DNA of 64,000 bases. Origin: Chloroflexi bacterium TSY (lineage in GTDB: Bacteria > Chloroflexota > Anaerolineae > Caldilineales > Caldilineaceae). The notes below the pieces were generated by a model, which saw nothing but the letters and a program-made list of their open reading frames with translations, had not been told where the DNA came from and did no database searches. The translations under genes were made by a program, and so were the position numbers. Below, in pieces: positions 54,576-63,889 of the stretch; the stretch's first letter is position 1, and every line of letters starts with the position of its first letter. The stretch spans positions 1 to 64,000 of the forward strand of contig JAHBNG010000024.1 of the NCBI GenBank assembly GCA_019217005.1, in the 5' to 3' direction.

Positions 54576-55475
54576 CTACGTGCGTAAACGGGGATCGAGC
54601 GCATCACGCAGCCCATCTCCCAGCAAGTTTATGCCCAACACCGTGATCATAATCGCCAACCCGGGAAAGGTTGTGACCCACCAGGCTTGACGGATAAACT
54701 GACGACCCATCGTGAGCATGGCACCCCATTCCGGCGTTGGCGGCTGTGCCCCCAGGCCAATAAAGCTTAGGGCTGCCGCGGTGAGAATGGCGCTGGCAAC
54801 GCCCAACGTGGACAGAACAATAATGGCAGGTAGGACATTTGGCAGGATGTGGCGTCGCATAATCTGAAAGCCACGACAGCCAATTGCTCGCGCACCCAAG
54901 ACGTACTCCATTTCGCGCAACGAGAGCACAGAACCGCGGGTTACTCGTACATAAGTTGGCGTGGCCGAAAGCCCCACCGCGATCATCACGTTGAAGAGAC
55001 TTGGTCCCAACACGGCGATAATGGCCAACGCCAGCAGAATGCCAGGAAAAGCGAGCCAAATGTCCATCAAGCGCAGAATAAAATTATCGACATGGCCGCC
55101 ATAGTATCCTGCGATCAACCCCAGCAGCACCCCAAGCACACAACCAATCCCCACCGAAATCAGCCCGACCCGTAATGAGATGCTTGTGCCGTGCAGAATG
55201 CGGCTCAAAATGTCGCGCCCCACCTCGTCCGTCCCCAGCAGATATTTGCTGGAGGGTGCTTGCAGCGCATCATAAATTGTCTGCTCGATTGGGTCATATG
55301 GCGCAATATAAGGAGCAAAGAGCGCAATCAAAATCTCAAGCACGACGATGACAGCACCCACAAGCGCGGCGCGGTTGCGCAACAGCTGACGCACGACAAT
55401 CGAGAGTTGACCGCGCGGTTTGGCGTTTATGATGGCTCGTTGTTGTGATTGAAGCGCGGCGACTTGCTGGGCCAT
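54576..55475 (-). CDS. Dipeptide/oligopeptide ABC permease (DppC type)
   Basis: 299 residues. An N-terminal helix, then LLGTDEVGRDILSRILHGTS (about 80-99) typical of DppC, four more helices and the EAA loop EMEYVLGARAIGCRGFQIMR. C-terminal AQPPTPEWGAMLTMGRQFI and LGDGLRDALDPRLR are family hallmarks. It lies upstream of the binding protein on the same strand, with 250 bp between that hold repeat C. Confidence 0.9.
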   Translation of the reverse strand: MAQQVAALQSQQRAIINAKPRGQLSIVVRQLLRNRAALVGAVIVVLEILIALFAPYIAPYDPIEQTIYDALQAPSSKYLLGTDEVGRDILSRILHGTSISLRVGLISVGIGCVLGVLLGLIAGYYGGHVDNFILRLMDIWLAFPGILLALAIIAVLGPSLFNVMIAVGLSATPTYVRVTRGSVLSLREMEYVLGARAIGCRGFQIMRRHILPNVLPAIIVLSTLGVASAILTAAALSFIGLGAQPPTPEWGAMLTMGRQFIRQAWWVTTFPGLAIMITVLGINLLGDGLRDALDPRLRT

Positions 55476-55669
55476 ATGATTTCGATCCGTTAAGATGGGC
55501 CGTTTGGAGGAATGAATAGAGAAATCGAGCCAACCTATAGATGTTCAGGTAATGTTTTTCCACGCAAAACAGTAGCTTGTCAGCATTTCAGCCGGTCAGC
55601 TCGTCAGCTCTCTGGCTGGCTGGCTGCAATGCCATCAATGACAAGAAAATCTTTTCCTGAAAGGCTATA

Positions 55670-56905
55670 GTGTTTTGTCAGATAAGTTATAATACGGTAA
55701 ACTCTGCCAGAAAGTGACTAAAAAAACGAGGAGGCAGAGAGAAATGAAGCAAGTATATAAAGTTAAACTAAGTGATAAAGACAGAAATGAATTAAGGCGA
55801 ATAACGGCAAAAGGAAAAGAGAACGTAAGAAAGATAAGAAGGGCACATATTCTGCTCTTGTCAGATGGAGGAAAAACAGACAGAGAAATCATGGAACGAG
55901 TGGGAGTGACGCGAGCAACGGTGGTGCGAATCCGCAAAAGATATGTGACGGAAGGGCTAACCAAAGCCCTAGAAGAGAGGCCAAGAAGCGGACGACCAGT
56001 CGAGATTAGTAACGAAGCCAGAGCCAAAATCACGGCACTAGCGTGTACGAAAGGACCAGATGGGCGAAGCCGATGGACTTTAAGGCTGCTAGCAACCACA
56101 GCGGTTGAGTTAAAGTTTGTGGAAGACATTTCGCATGAAACCGTGAGTGAAATTCTGAAAAAAAACGAACTGAAACCCCATTTGAAGGTGCAGTGGTGTA
56201 TCGGAAAGTTAACACCTACATACTTGTGGCACATGGAACAAATCTTGGACCTCTATGCACAGCCCTATGACCCCAAGAATCCTCTCTGGTGGGTGTTACG
56301 ATGAAAAACCTTGTCAGCTCTTGGGCGATACAATCGTGCCGATTGAGATGAAACCAGGCAAGAAATGGCGCTATGATCATCACTATGAACGCAAGGGCAT
56401 CTGTTACATCTTGATTGCTTACCAGCCACACACTGGACAGCGGGTTGTTCAGATTACCGAACGGCGCAGAGGCCAAGAGTATGCTCGCTTCATGCATGAT
56501 CTCAAAACGAAACACAATCCTGATGCCGATTCATTACAGATTGTTCAGGATAATCTCAACATTCATTCACCCAGTTCCTTCTACACCATCTTTTCGCCTG
56601 AGGAAGCTTTCGCTCTGGCTCAGCACTTTCAGATGGTTTATACCCCCCGTCAACGGGAGTTGGCTTAATATGGTTGAAATTGAACTCTCGGTTATCACTC
56701 GCCAAGTTCTTGATCGCCGCATTGATTCCAAAGAGCTTCTTGAGACTGTTGTCCTTGCTCTTGTCAACGAGCGCAATGAACAATCCGCTACCATTCAATG
56801 GCAATTTACCCCCGCTCTCGCTCGCCAGAAGTTCCAGCGTTTCTATCCTGTTTTGGATACCGATTCTGATGACCAACCTGTATCATAACTTATCTGACAA
56901 AACAC
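55670..56905 (+). mobile_element. IS630-type insertion sequence (defective)
   Basis: 1236 bp, with terminal inverted repeats GTGTTTTGTCAGATAAGTTA at both ends and TA duplications (55668-55669, 56906-56907), the hallmark of the IS630/Tc1 group. It lies upstream of the DppC gene and may have displaced its promoter. Its right flank is repeat D. Confidence 0.9.
55744..56888 (+). pseudogene. IS630-family transposase, frameshifted
   Basis: The N-terminal helix-turn-helix part (GKTDREIMERVGVTRATVVR, LEERPRSGRPVEI) runs to 56304. The DDE part continues in another frame as VCYDEKPCQLLGD (first Asp) and SLQIVQDNLNIHSPSSF (second Asp) to about 56660, then in a third frame as WLNMVEIELSVITRQVLDRR (Glu). 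Many IS630 elements use one programmed frameshift; two shifts, near 56295 and 56660, suggest inactivation, but the first might be programmed. Confidence 0.8.
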
Positions 56906-56907
56906 TA

Positions 56908-56987
56908 GTAAATCTCGACAGAAATAATTAGACAGTTTCTACCAGAGAAAAAACAGCCTAATTTCTGTCGTGGTATTCACGCCCAAT
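56908..56987 (+). repeat. Dispersed intergenic repeat, copy D
   Basis: GTAAATCTCGACAGAAATAA, then GACAGTTTCTACCAGAGAAA and TAATTTCTGTCGTGGTATTC. Inverted partner of copy C (54356-54433). The inner part from CGACAGAAAT to ATTTCTGTCG (about 55 bp) has inverted ends. The IS630 element abuts it exactly. Confidence 0.65.
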
Positions 56988-57034
56988 TATACTGGCGAAA
57001 CTGCGCCTCAAACCGACAAATGGTCGTCCAGGAC

Positions 57035-57075
57035 GGATAGTTGATAGTGGTCACACAAGCCACTATCAACTATCC
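57035..57075. repeat. Perfect 16-bp hairpin
   Basis: GGATAGTTGATAGTGG and CCACTATCAACTATCC around TCACACAAG, followed by ACCATCC. It shares its words with the hairpin at 15741-15784. Confidence 0.75.
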
Positions 57076-57130
57076 ACCATCCACGGTCTACAAATTTGAC
57101 TCATTTGTACGGATTTTCCTATATGAAGAT

Positions 57131-57287
57131 AGGGGTGGTTCATTTTAGCTGGATAGATAGGTTTACACTTTTAGAAACAGAAAGAACGTTTATATTCTCT
57201 GATTTCGCCGGTTCTCAGAGAGAAAACGGTCTCATATAGATTTTTGTCTATATATCAAAAGTGTAAACCTAATTTTGAACCACCCCT
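57131..57287. mobile_element. 157-bp MITE with a 6-bp target duplication
   Basis: The ends AGGGGTGGTTC and GAACCACCCCT are inverted repeats, with a second inverted block TAGGTTTACACTTTT / AAAAGTGTAAACCTA inside them. GAAGAT flanks the element on both sides (57125-57130 and 57288-57293). There is no coding capacity. Structure and duplication are those of a miniature inverted-repeat transposable element moved by an unidentified transposase. Confidence 0.8.
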
Positions 57288-57315
57288 GAAGATACCTAGT
57301 TTAAGGGTAGTATAC

Positions 57316-58819
57316 CTTTACTTTCTGGTAAAAGAAAAGAGATGAGGTGAGAAATGTGACAAAAAGCGGTTAGCGTTTCATCCTAAAGGTAGAGAACCCA
57401 AAAAGGAGGAAGGAATGCTAACCGCGCCAGAAATAACTATAGCAGTACTGATGAATGTATTGCAAGTAACGCCGGTGGGAACAAACGTAAATGTAATGCG
57501 TCTGATGTGGGCGATGATGAATGGGTCGTTTCTGAAAAGTCGAGGAGCAATCCATAGTGGATTGAGTGAAAGCGGGTTTGAAGATGAGGAGCTCCGGCGA
57601 AGCTGGTGGAGCTTTCGATATGGATCATGGGATATTGCAAGCCTGCTCTCATCGTGGCAAGAAGAAGTGGAGTGGAAAGGGGAATGGGAGGCAAAAAAGT
57701 TAGAAGGATACCGAGTGAAAAGCATAGATATCACAGGGTTCTGGCGACCGAAGCTGCAAGGGAAAGTGAACCGACTCTATAACTCAACGGCTCGTCGGGC
57801 ATGGCCCGCGCTCATCTTTGGAGTGATGATAAGCTCGGGGGAGATAGGCGGGAAACGAGTGCCACTGCTCAAGGCAATCATGAGATGCGAGGTAGGCACA
57901 AAGGAAAGTGAGTTTCGGAAAAAGCTGCTGAAAGAGACGAAGAAATCACTGGAGTCAGACGAAGTGGCGGTGGTCGATGCCGGGTTTACAATCAGAGAAA
58001 TGCTAGAAAGCGACGTCGACCGATTTGTCCTTCGGGAAGCGATTAACTGCACAGCGCGCCGCAATGAGTTACCCGAACGTAAGGAAAAAGGCAGACCACC
58101 CGAATATGGTGATATTGTGCGTCCGCTCTCTCGATGCTATAGGGGAAAGCGACTCGAGGCCACAACTCCAGACTCGTTTGGTCAATTTGTCTATAGTGGT
58201 CGCCTGATTCGCTATCAAGCATGGCACAATCTCGTCCCCAGGACAACCAAGGTGGATACAGCCAACCGCACCTATTCGATTTACGTCTTTCAGGATCCTG
58301 CTTATCACACACCTTTGGTTCTGGCGACCGTCATGGCTTTACAAGCTGAAACCATTTATCTTTTCTATCTGGAGCGCTGGCCTGTTGAACATCCCCCCTT
58401 GGCTTCCAAGCAGATGATTGGCTTACATCGTCAATTTGTTCATGCCGATGAGGCTTGCTTCCGCTTACCTGAACTGGGGCTGCTGGCTGGCAATCTTCTT
58501 TCCCATTTAGCCGCTTCTCTTCCTCCCATACCGACTGGCTACTGGGATCGAGAGCCTCAAGCCACTCCCGGCAGGCTGCGCCGCGTTCTCTCGAGTGCTC
58601 TTTTTCCAACTCCCGACCAACTCGACCCTGACTTTCGGAAAAAGGCCTCGGTTTCACACCATTTACCTAAAGGCGTTCTCGCTCATCGCCGCCTCAATGC
58701 CGCTGCTTAAACTAGCCGAGCACTATTTTTACATTTTATCCCGTTTTTTCAGGGTGGATTCTTTTTTCCGCCCCTTTCGGTTTGCCCTTTGTCACTCAAG
58801 CCTTTACCAGAAAGTAAAG
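57316..58819 (+). mobile_element. IS4-type insertion sequence, copy 3 (apparently complete)
   Basis: 1504 bp, ends CTTTACTTTCTGGTAAA and its inverse. Flanks TATAC (57311-57315) and TATAA (58820-58824) match at four of five positions, an imperfect duplication. It carries the only uninterrupted transposase of the three copies in this window. Confidence 0.9.
57415..58710 (+). CDS. IS4-family transposase, intact
   Basis: 431 residues, start MLTAPEITIAVLMNVLQVTP with AGGAAGGA upstream. The first catalytic Asp is probably Asp188 in VAVVDAGFTI. The C-terminal block fits the IS4 signature Y-(2)-R-(3)-E-(6)-K exactly: YLERWPVEHPPLASK, starting at Tyr318. The N-terminus has a small helical DNA-binding part (SFLKSRGAIHSGLSESGF). 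It could mobilise copies 1 and 2, whose ends are preserved. Confidence 0.9.
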   Translation: MLTAPEITIAVLMNVLQVTPVGTNVNVMRLMWAMMNGSFLKSRGAIHSGLSESGFEDEELRRSWWSFRYGSWDIASLLSSWQEEVEWKGEWEAKKLEGYRVKSIDITGFWRPKLQGKVNRLYNSTARRAWPALIFGVMISSGEIGGKRVPLLKAIMRCEVGTKESEFRKKLLKETKKSLESDEVAVVDAGFTIREMLESDVDRFVLREAINCTARRNELPERKEKGRPPEYGDIVRPLSRCYRGKRLEATTPDSFGQFVYSGRLIRYQAWHNLVPRTTKVDTANRTYSIYVFQDPAYHTPLVLATVMALQAETIYLFYLERWPVEHPPLASKQMIGLHRQFVHADEACFRLPELGLLAGNLLSHLAASLPPIPTGYWDREPQATPGRLRRVLSSALFPTPDQLDPDFRKKASVSHHLPKGVLAHRRLNAAA

Positions 58820-58957
58820 TATAACACAAATTGTGTAATTCACCGATCATAGTCAGAGAAAAATCGAATTTGCACACAATTTAACATACTACCTTTAAGC
58901 CAGCGTGTCAAACAGGTGGTAAAATAGGGCATCTTTACAGAAGGGGTGCGAATCTAC

Positions 58958-60226
58958 ATGAATGAATTGCACAATCTACGAAAAGTACTTGTCAAGCCTG
59001 ACATACTATCGATTTGTCTGGTCGTCTTTTGCGCAGATATTGTCATGGGCATGATTGTCCCCACCTTCTCGCTTTTTGCCACAGGTCTGGGTGCTTCGCT
59101 AGCGTTGGTGGGTGCACTCACTGGCATGATGGGGCTGACGTCGATCTTTGCCTCTGTCCCGGTGGGTGTTCTGTCCGACCTTCAGGGTCGGAAAAAGATC
59201 ATTGTGGCGGGCATGTTGCTCTTTGCCCTGTCCTCTTTCTTGTACACGGTCGTGCCTAACCCCCTGTTGCTTTTTCCCGTCCGGATTCTGGCCAGTTTGG
59301 GCGCAGCCGCCGTCTTCATGGTGGGCGTTGCCTATGTGGGCGATGTTGTGCCACGCCCAGAACGCGGGCCAGCCTTGGGTCTCTATTCAACGGCCATGGC
59401 GCTGGGCTTTACGATCGGCCCCGCTATTGGTGGCCTGGTGGCAGAAAGATATGGCTATGGAGCGAGCTATCGGGTCGCCGCGGGAATTGCTCTGATTGGG
59501 TTGTGGGCGGCGATGCATGGCTTAGCCAGCGATTCGTCATCACAACCAGCACACAGACAAGATGCCGTAAGCACAACGAAGACAACGCTCGCCGCAAAGT
59601 TACATCTGCTGGTACGCGATCCGGGGATGTTGGCGGCCAGCCTGGCCAATTTGGGCAACAACATTGCCTTTACCACGATCTTTAGCTTTCTACCCCTTTA
59701 TGCAGCATCACTGTCCATCGGCGATGCGATGCTGGGCAGTATGTTTGCGTCCAGAGGGTTTGCCTCGACCTGTTCGCGGATTCCCACTGGGTTACTCACC
59801 CTACGGACATCGGGCCGCACGCTCATGATAGCGGGGCTGTCGTTGGCAGCGCTGCTTTTGCTGGTTCTGGCGTACACGACATCCCCATTTGTACTTGCCC
59901 TGCTCTTGATTGGGGACGGTATTGCTTATGGTCTCTTTCTCACTGCTGGGCAAGCCCACGTAACCAAACTCGCCGCAGAGGAGGATCGTGGGCGCGCAAT
60001 GGGCGTTTACACCATGGCTGGAAGCATTGGGGCCGCGGCTGGTCCTCTTGTCATGGGGTCGCTTGCGGAATGGTTTGGGTTGAGGATCGTCTTCCTGTTT
60101 GCGGCCAGTTTTGCGATTCTAGCCGCCGTGACGCTGTGGGCTGTGCGTGGTGCTGGACAATTGTGCCTTACCGATTCTGCAGCTTTGGGTCCAGCGCATC
60201 GCACACCGCATTTCCCAAAAAGTTGA
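58958..60226 (+). CDS. MFS transporter (drug/solute exporter type)
   Basis: 422 residues from MNELHNLRKVLVKPDILSIC; a GTG four codons earlier is possible. Twelve hydrophobic segments; the motif-A loop after TM2 reads GVLSDLQGRKKIIVAG (G-x-x-x-D-x-x-G-R-K), and YSTAMALGFTIGPAIGGLVA in TM5 is motif C of proton-coupled exporters. A central hydrophilic loop spans about 190-215. Next gene is an S9-like protein 139 bp downstream. Confidence 0.85.
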   Translation: MNELHNLRKVLVKPDILSICLVVFCADIVMGMIVPTFSLFATGLGASLALVGALTGMMGLTSIFASVPVGVLSDLQGRKKIIVAGMLLFALSSFLYTVVPNPLLLFPVRILASLGAAAVFMVGVAYVGDVVPRPERGPALGLYSTAMALGFTIGPAIGGLVAERYGYGASYRVAAGIALIGLWAAMHGLASDSSSQPAHRQDAVSTTKTTLAAKLHLLVRDPGMLAASLANLGNNIAFTTIFSFLPLYAASLSIGDAMLGSMFASRGFASTCSRIPTGLLTLRTSGRTLMIAGLSLAALLLLVLAYTTSPFVLALLLIGDGIAYGLFLTAGQAHVTKLAAEEDRGRAMGVYTMAGSIGAAAGPLVMGSLAEWFGLRIVFLFAASFAILAAVTLWAVRGAGQLCLTDSAALGPAHRTPHFPKS

Positions 60227-60364
60227 AGGCCAACATGGTTAGAGAAAGCTTTCGCGAATTTACTTGGCCAATAGATAAGTACTTGGCGCGTTTGGCAAAA
60301 CATGGCATACTCAATGTATCCATAGCGAGCAGCGTTTGGCAAAATTCAACGGGGAGAAAAGAAC

Positions 60365-62239
60365 ATGACACAGTTACGCCGTGATGAGGATCTGGGTGGC
60401 ATTACGCTGCGCCAGTTGCTGGCACTGCAGCCAACAGCGGGACCAGAGCCACCAGTGTGGCTACCTGATGGCTCTGCCGTGCTCGTGAAATCTTCAGGGG
60501 GCGGTACATCGGCAATTTACCGCGTCAACGTGCAAAGTGGTGAGAGCGAGGAACTAGCAAGGAGTATGGGGGCGCTGCCCTTCCTCAGCACATCGTTGAT
60601 GGCTTGTTCGCCCAATGGTCAGTGGATTGCCTACACCAGCGACAAAGGGGCGGCTGACGAGCGCGAACGCTCGAGTCGGGTGGAAATCTGGCTACAACCT
60701 GCCGATGGTGGCCCTGAAGTCCAGTTAACCCACATTCACGCCAACATCAATGCCTATGCCTGGTCGCCGGATAGTAGCGCAATTATCTTTTCTGCCAACC
60801 GACACGGACGCTATGATATTTTTTCCGTGAGCGTGCCCAACGGGGAAACAGCGCGCCTGACGAATGATGCCCGGTACGAAGTCTATCCAGTCTTTTCGCC
60901 GGATGGCACGCAGATCTATTTTGTCCGCTTGAATGAAACTTGGGCCGATCATACGATTTTGGCGATGACTGTGGATGGGAAGGATACCCAGGTCATTGCC
61001 GAAGACAGTGACTTTTTTGACTATCACTACGGACGCACTTTTGGTTCCCCTTTGGTTTCAGGCACAAGACAGAGCGTTCTCTTCCCTTCACATCGCAGTG
61101 GCTGGATCAACTACTGGCGAACATCCCTAAATGGCGGTGAAGTTGAACAGGTATACGCAGAAGAATCTGATCAGACACAGGCACAGCTTTCCCCAGATGG
61201 TCGTCAGCTCGCTTTTGTTTCCAACACGAATGGCACGATGCGCTTGACTGTGGCATCTCTCGACGGAAGAGGCGTGGCGCGGGTTTTGGTGGCACCAGAG
61301 GTGGGGGTTGTCTCAGGACCAGCTTGGTCACCGGATGGAACGCAGATTGCCTATCTGTATGGTACACCTACCTGTCCGTCAGATCTCTGGCTGGTCGACG
61401 TGGTGAGCGGTGTAACGCGCCAGCTCACAGCGTCACCCACATTGCCGTCTTTACAAGACAAGCTGGTGATGCCAGAAAAAGTTTCATATCGCAGCTTTGA
61501 TGGTTTAGAAATCGCAGCCTATCTCTATGCTCCACCCGAACACAAGCCTGGCGTAAAATATCCCGCTCTAGTTCTCGTACACGGCGGTCCCACGAGCCAG
61601 TTCGACGACATCTACCGCGAAGATGTGCAATACTTTGTGCGCAAAGGCTATGTGGTGCTGCTGCCCAACATTCGTGGTAGTTCCGGCTATGGGAAGGCGT
61701 TTGAGGATGCCAATAACCAAGACTGGGGGCATGGCGACCTGCGCGATGTGTTGGCCGGCGTCGATCTGTTGAAGTCGTTGGACTACGTTGATGGGAACAA
61801 GATGGCCATTCACGGGACGAGCTATGGTGGCTGCATGAGCATGGCGGCGGTCGGTTTTGCGCCTGGTGTCTTTCAAGCATCCATCCCCCATGCCGGATAT
61901 GGTGACTGGCTGGACTTCGAGGGTGAACAGGAGCTGCGCCACCGGCAACTGTTGCGCTACGAATTTGGCGATGTCAAGGAGAACCGCCACGTCTATCGGC
62001 GCTGTTCACCCATATATCACCTGGCCGAAGCCACCACGCCGGTCTTTCTGGTGCATGGCGAAGGGCGCTATCCTCGCTCTGACGCCTCCTATAAATTTGC
62101 TCGTGCGCTAGAGCAAGAGTACAAAACATACGAATATAAAATTTACCCCAACGAATGTTACTATGTACGCTCGGCGGAAAATCTGGGTGAAATGTATCCA
62201 GACATTGTTGATTTTATGGATCGTTATTTGAATGGATAA
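60365..62239 (+). CDS. S9-family peptidase-like protein with altered catalytic Asp and His
   Basis: 624 residues. N-terminal part: TolB/WD40-like propeller blades (FLSTSLMACSPNGQWIAYTS, YAWSPDSSAIIFSANRHGRY, YPVFSPDGTQIYFVRL). C-terminal alpha/beta-hydrolase: VLVHGGPTSQF, NIRGSSGYGKAF, nucleophile Ser486 in IHGTSYGGCMSMAAVG. The acid loop reads VHGEGRYPRSDAS where HGxxDxxVP is usual, and the final loop reads YPNECYYVRSAEN where YPxEGHGF is usual, so Asp and His of the triad are replaced. It may be a binding protein or act by another mechanism. There is no signal peptide. The next gene overlaps its stop codon. Confidence 0.8.
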   Translation: MTQLRRDEDLGGITLRQLLALQPTAGPEPPVWLPDGSAVLVKSSGGGTSAIYRVNVQSGESEELARSMGALPFLSTSLMACSPNGQWIAYTSDKGAADERERSSRVEIWLQPADGGPEVQLTHIHANINAYAWSPDSSAIIFSANRHGRYDIFSVSVPNGETARLTNDARYEVYPVFSPDGTQIYFVRLNETWADHTILAMTVDGKDTQVIAEDSDFFDYHYGRTFGSPLVSGTRQSVLFPSHRSGWINYWRTSLNGGEVEQVYAEESDQTQAQLSPDGRQLAFVSNTNGTMRLTVASLDGRGVARVLVAPEVGVVSGPAWSPDGTQIAYLYGTPTCPSDLWLVDVVSGVTRQLTASPTLPSLQDKLVMPEKVSYRSFDGLEIAAYLYAPPEHKPGVKYPALVLVHGGPTSQFDDIYREDVQYFVRKGYVVLLPNIRGSSGYGKAFEDANNQDWGHGDLRDVLAGVDLLKSLDYVDGNKMAIHGTSYGGCMSMAAVGFAPGVFQASIPHAGYGDWLDFEGEQELRHRQLLRYEFGDVKENRHVYRRCSPIYHLAEATTPVFLVHGEGRYPRSDASYKFARALEQEYKTYEYKIYPNECYYVRSAENLGEMYPDIVDFMDRYLNG

Positions 62240-62780
62240 TATGAGCGACAAATCCCCCGACATTGATGCGGATACGCTGATTCAGTTTGCGCTGATTCGC
62301 GAGATTGATGCGATCTTCAGGCGGGTCGACTTACCATTTTGGCTCCGGGGCGGCTGGGCCATTGACTTTCTGTTGGGGCAGATTACCCGCTCTCACAGCG
62401 ATATCGATCTTGTCACCTGGAAGCGCCATTCATCTCAGGTCCGCGACTTGCTCACTTTGGCAGATTTTGCATTCGATAGTGATATTGGCATCCAGATGGA
62501 TTTTACCAAAACGGGTCAGGAAATCAGTATCATCTTTATCGGAAAAAATGTGAGCGGACAGATATTCACACCAGATGTACCTGAATGGATCTGGTTGCCC
62601 AATGCGCTCTCGTTGCCAGCTTGCCAACTGTGCGATCTATGGTGCCCTGTTCTTTCACCCGAGCAAATGGTGGATGAGAAAAAAAGCTATAAAGAGGGGA
62701 CCGGCAGGCCACCGCGTCCAAAAGATTTGCGCAGTCTAGAAATCCTGAGACGATATATGGCCACGCGGGGTGCTACATAA
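62232..62780 (+). CDS. Nucleotidyltransferase, aminoglycoside/lincosamide adenylyltransferase-like
   Basis: 182 residues (a start at 62241 is equally possible). WLRGGWAIDFLLGQITRSHSDIDLV fits the GGW-x-x-D-x(7)-R-x-H-x-D-x-D pattern of the LinA/Aminoglyc_resit group, with metal-binding Asp in SDIDLV (about 56-60). Later residues PKDLRSLEIL are also typical. The family adenylylates antibiotics, but many members have other acceptors. Its start overlaps the S9-like stop, so they are co-translated. Confidence 0.75.
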   Translation: MDNMSDKSPDIDADTLIQFALIREIDAIFRRVDLPFWLRGGWAIDFLLGQITRSHSDIDLVTWKRHSSQVRDLLTLADFAFDSDIGIQMDFTKTGQEISIIFIGKNVSGQIFTPDVPEWIWLPNALSLPACQLCDLWCPVLSPEQMVDEKKSYKEGTGRPPRPKDLRSLEILRRYMATRGAT

Positions 62781-62959
62781 GCGATTGAGTTGCAAGCCAG
62801 TAAGGAGCTTCAGCACGGATTGATACGCACCAGAATCCATATAAAGATCTCTCAAATCGAATTGTAAGCTTTGTACTCATCCACACCATTCGTGAATGCT
62901 TCCTTTGAGTGCTCACTGTTGCGCTTAATCAGCGACCGGCAATTTGAATGTTAGGGATG

Positions 62960-63889
62960 TCATCCTCCGGTATTCAGGTCTTTGGTAAACACATACGAAC
63001 TATGCTCGACTTTGTATCCTGTGTTCGCATAGAGCAGGATCGCGCGACTATTCCTTTCGTCTGTGCCAAGTAAGGTATGTTTGTACCCTATCTTCTGTGC
63101 TTCCCAAAGCGCTCTAAGCAATAAGTAGCGTCCCCAGCCTTGCCCCCGAAAATTACGCTGCACGCCCAACCAATTGATAAATATCTGATCTTGCGCATGC
63201 TCTGAACGCTGCAAGTATCCCATAGAATATGCGTAACACTCTCCCAATGCACTCGTATCTTGAGACCCATTCGTCACACGTGCCTCGATCATGATGTTCG
63301 GTAATTCACCAATTTCAATCGGGTGGGATACGTTAATTTGAACCCCTTTTTCGGGCAACGCAGGCTCTGAAACCACAAAATCTCGCCAAGACATGTTCAC
63401 GGTGCGTTGGGATATCGTGCAATCATTCATCCCCAAGAGTGCATTGATATGCCCATGTCGCTCACTGCACCCGCCATCGGGAGAACAGAAGTGATACATG
63501 TGCCCCTTTGGAAACGCCTCGATTGTCTGAAGATTCTTCTCTCGGAAATAGCCCTCAGCTTCGTCCAATAGCGCTTGGCCAATTGCTCGATAACCAGGCG
63601 GATAGCACAGGAATTTAATGAGACCTCTTGTTGATTTGCTTTCATGCTTCTTCTGGGCGATGGCAACATGTGCGAAGCTGAGCACTTGCCTCATTTCGCA
63701 CCAAGCAATGAATTTTTCAGCATGTAGATCATCATCCGAAGGACCGTAAAAATAGGGGAGTCCGCGCTGAATGTTCCAAGCAAAATCATCAGGCAAAACG
63801 GGATAGCAGTAGGGAAGACTGCTGTTTTGTTGATTATAGCACTCGGCTAAAGCCTCTGCTGCATCCAGATCCCAATATGATATGCTCAT
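62960..63889 (-). CDS. Tandem GNAT-family N-acetyltransferase
   Basis: 309 residues from MSISYWDLDAAEALAECYNQ. The N-terminal half is a degenerate GNAT domain (LSFAHVAIAQKKHES; QALLDEAEGYFREKNLQTIE). The C-terminal half is canonical: FINWLGVQRNFRGQGWGRYL with the acetyl-CoA loop RGQGWG (about 250-256), ALWEAQKIGYKHTLLGTDER and NSRAILLYANTGYKVEHSSY. The tandem layout resembles mycothiol synthase-like proteins. The substrate is unknown. It converges with the nucleotidyltransferase gene; 62781-62959 holds no recognisable gene. Confidence 0.85.
   Translation of the reverse strand: MSISYWDLDAAEALAECYNQQNSSLPYCYPVLPDDFAWNIQRGLPYFYGPSDDDLHAEKFIAWCEMRQVLSFAHVAIAQKKHESKSTRGLIKFLCYPPGYRAIGQALLDEAEGYFREKNLQTIEAFPKGHMYHFCSPDGGCSERHGHINALLGMNDCTISQRTVNMSWRDFVVSEPALPEKGVQINVSHPIEIGELPNIMIEARVTNGSQDTSALGECYAYSMGYLQRSEHAQDQIFINWLGVQRNFRGQGWGRYLLLRALWEAQKIGYKHTLLGTDERNSRAILLYANTGYKVEHSSYVFTKDLNTGG

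Noticed and set aside
55744..56304. Stand-alone helix-turn-helix regulator
   Set aside because: It is the N-terminal part of an IS630 transposase, bounded by that element's inverted repeats and TA duplication.
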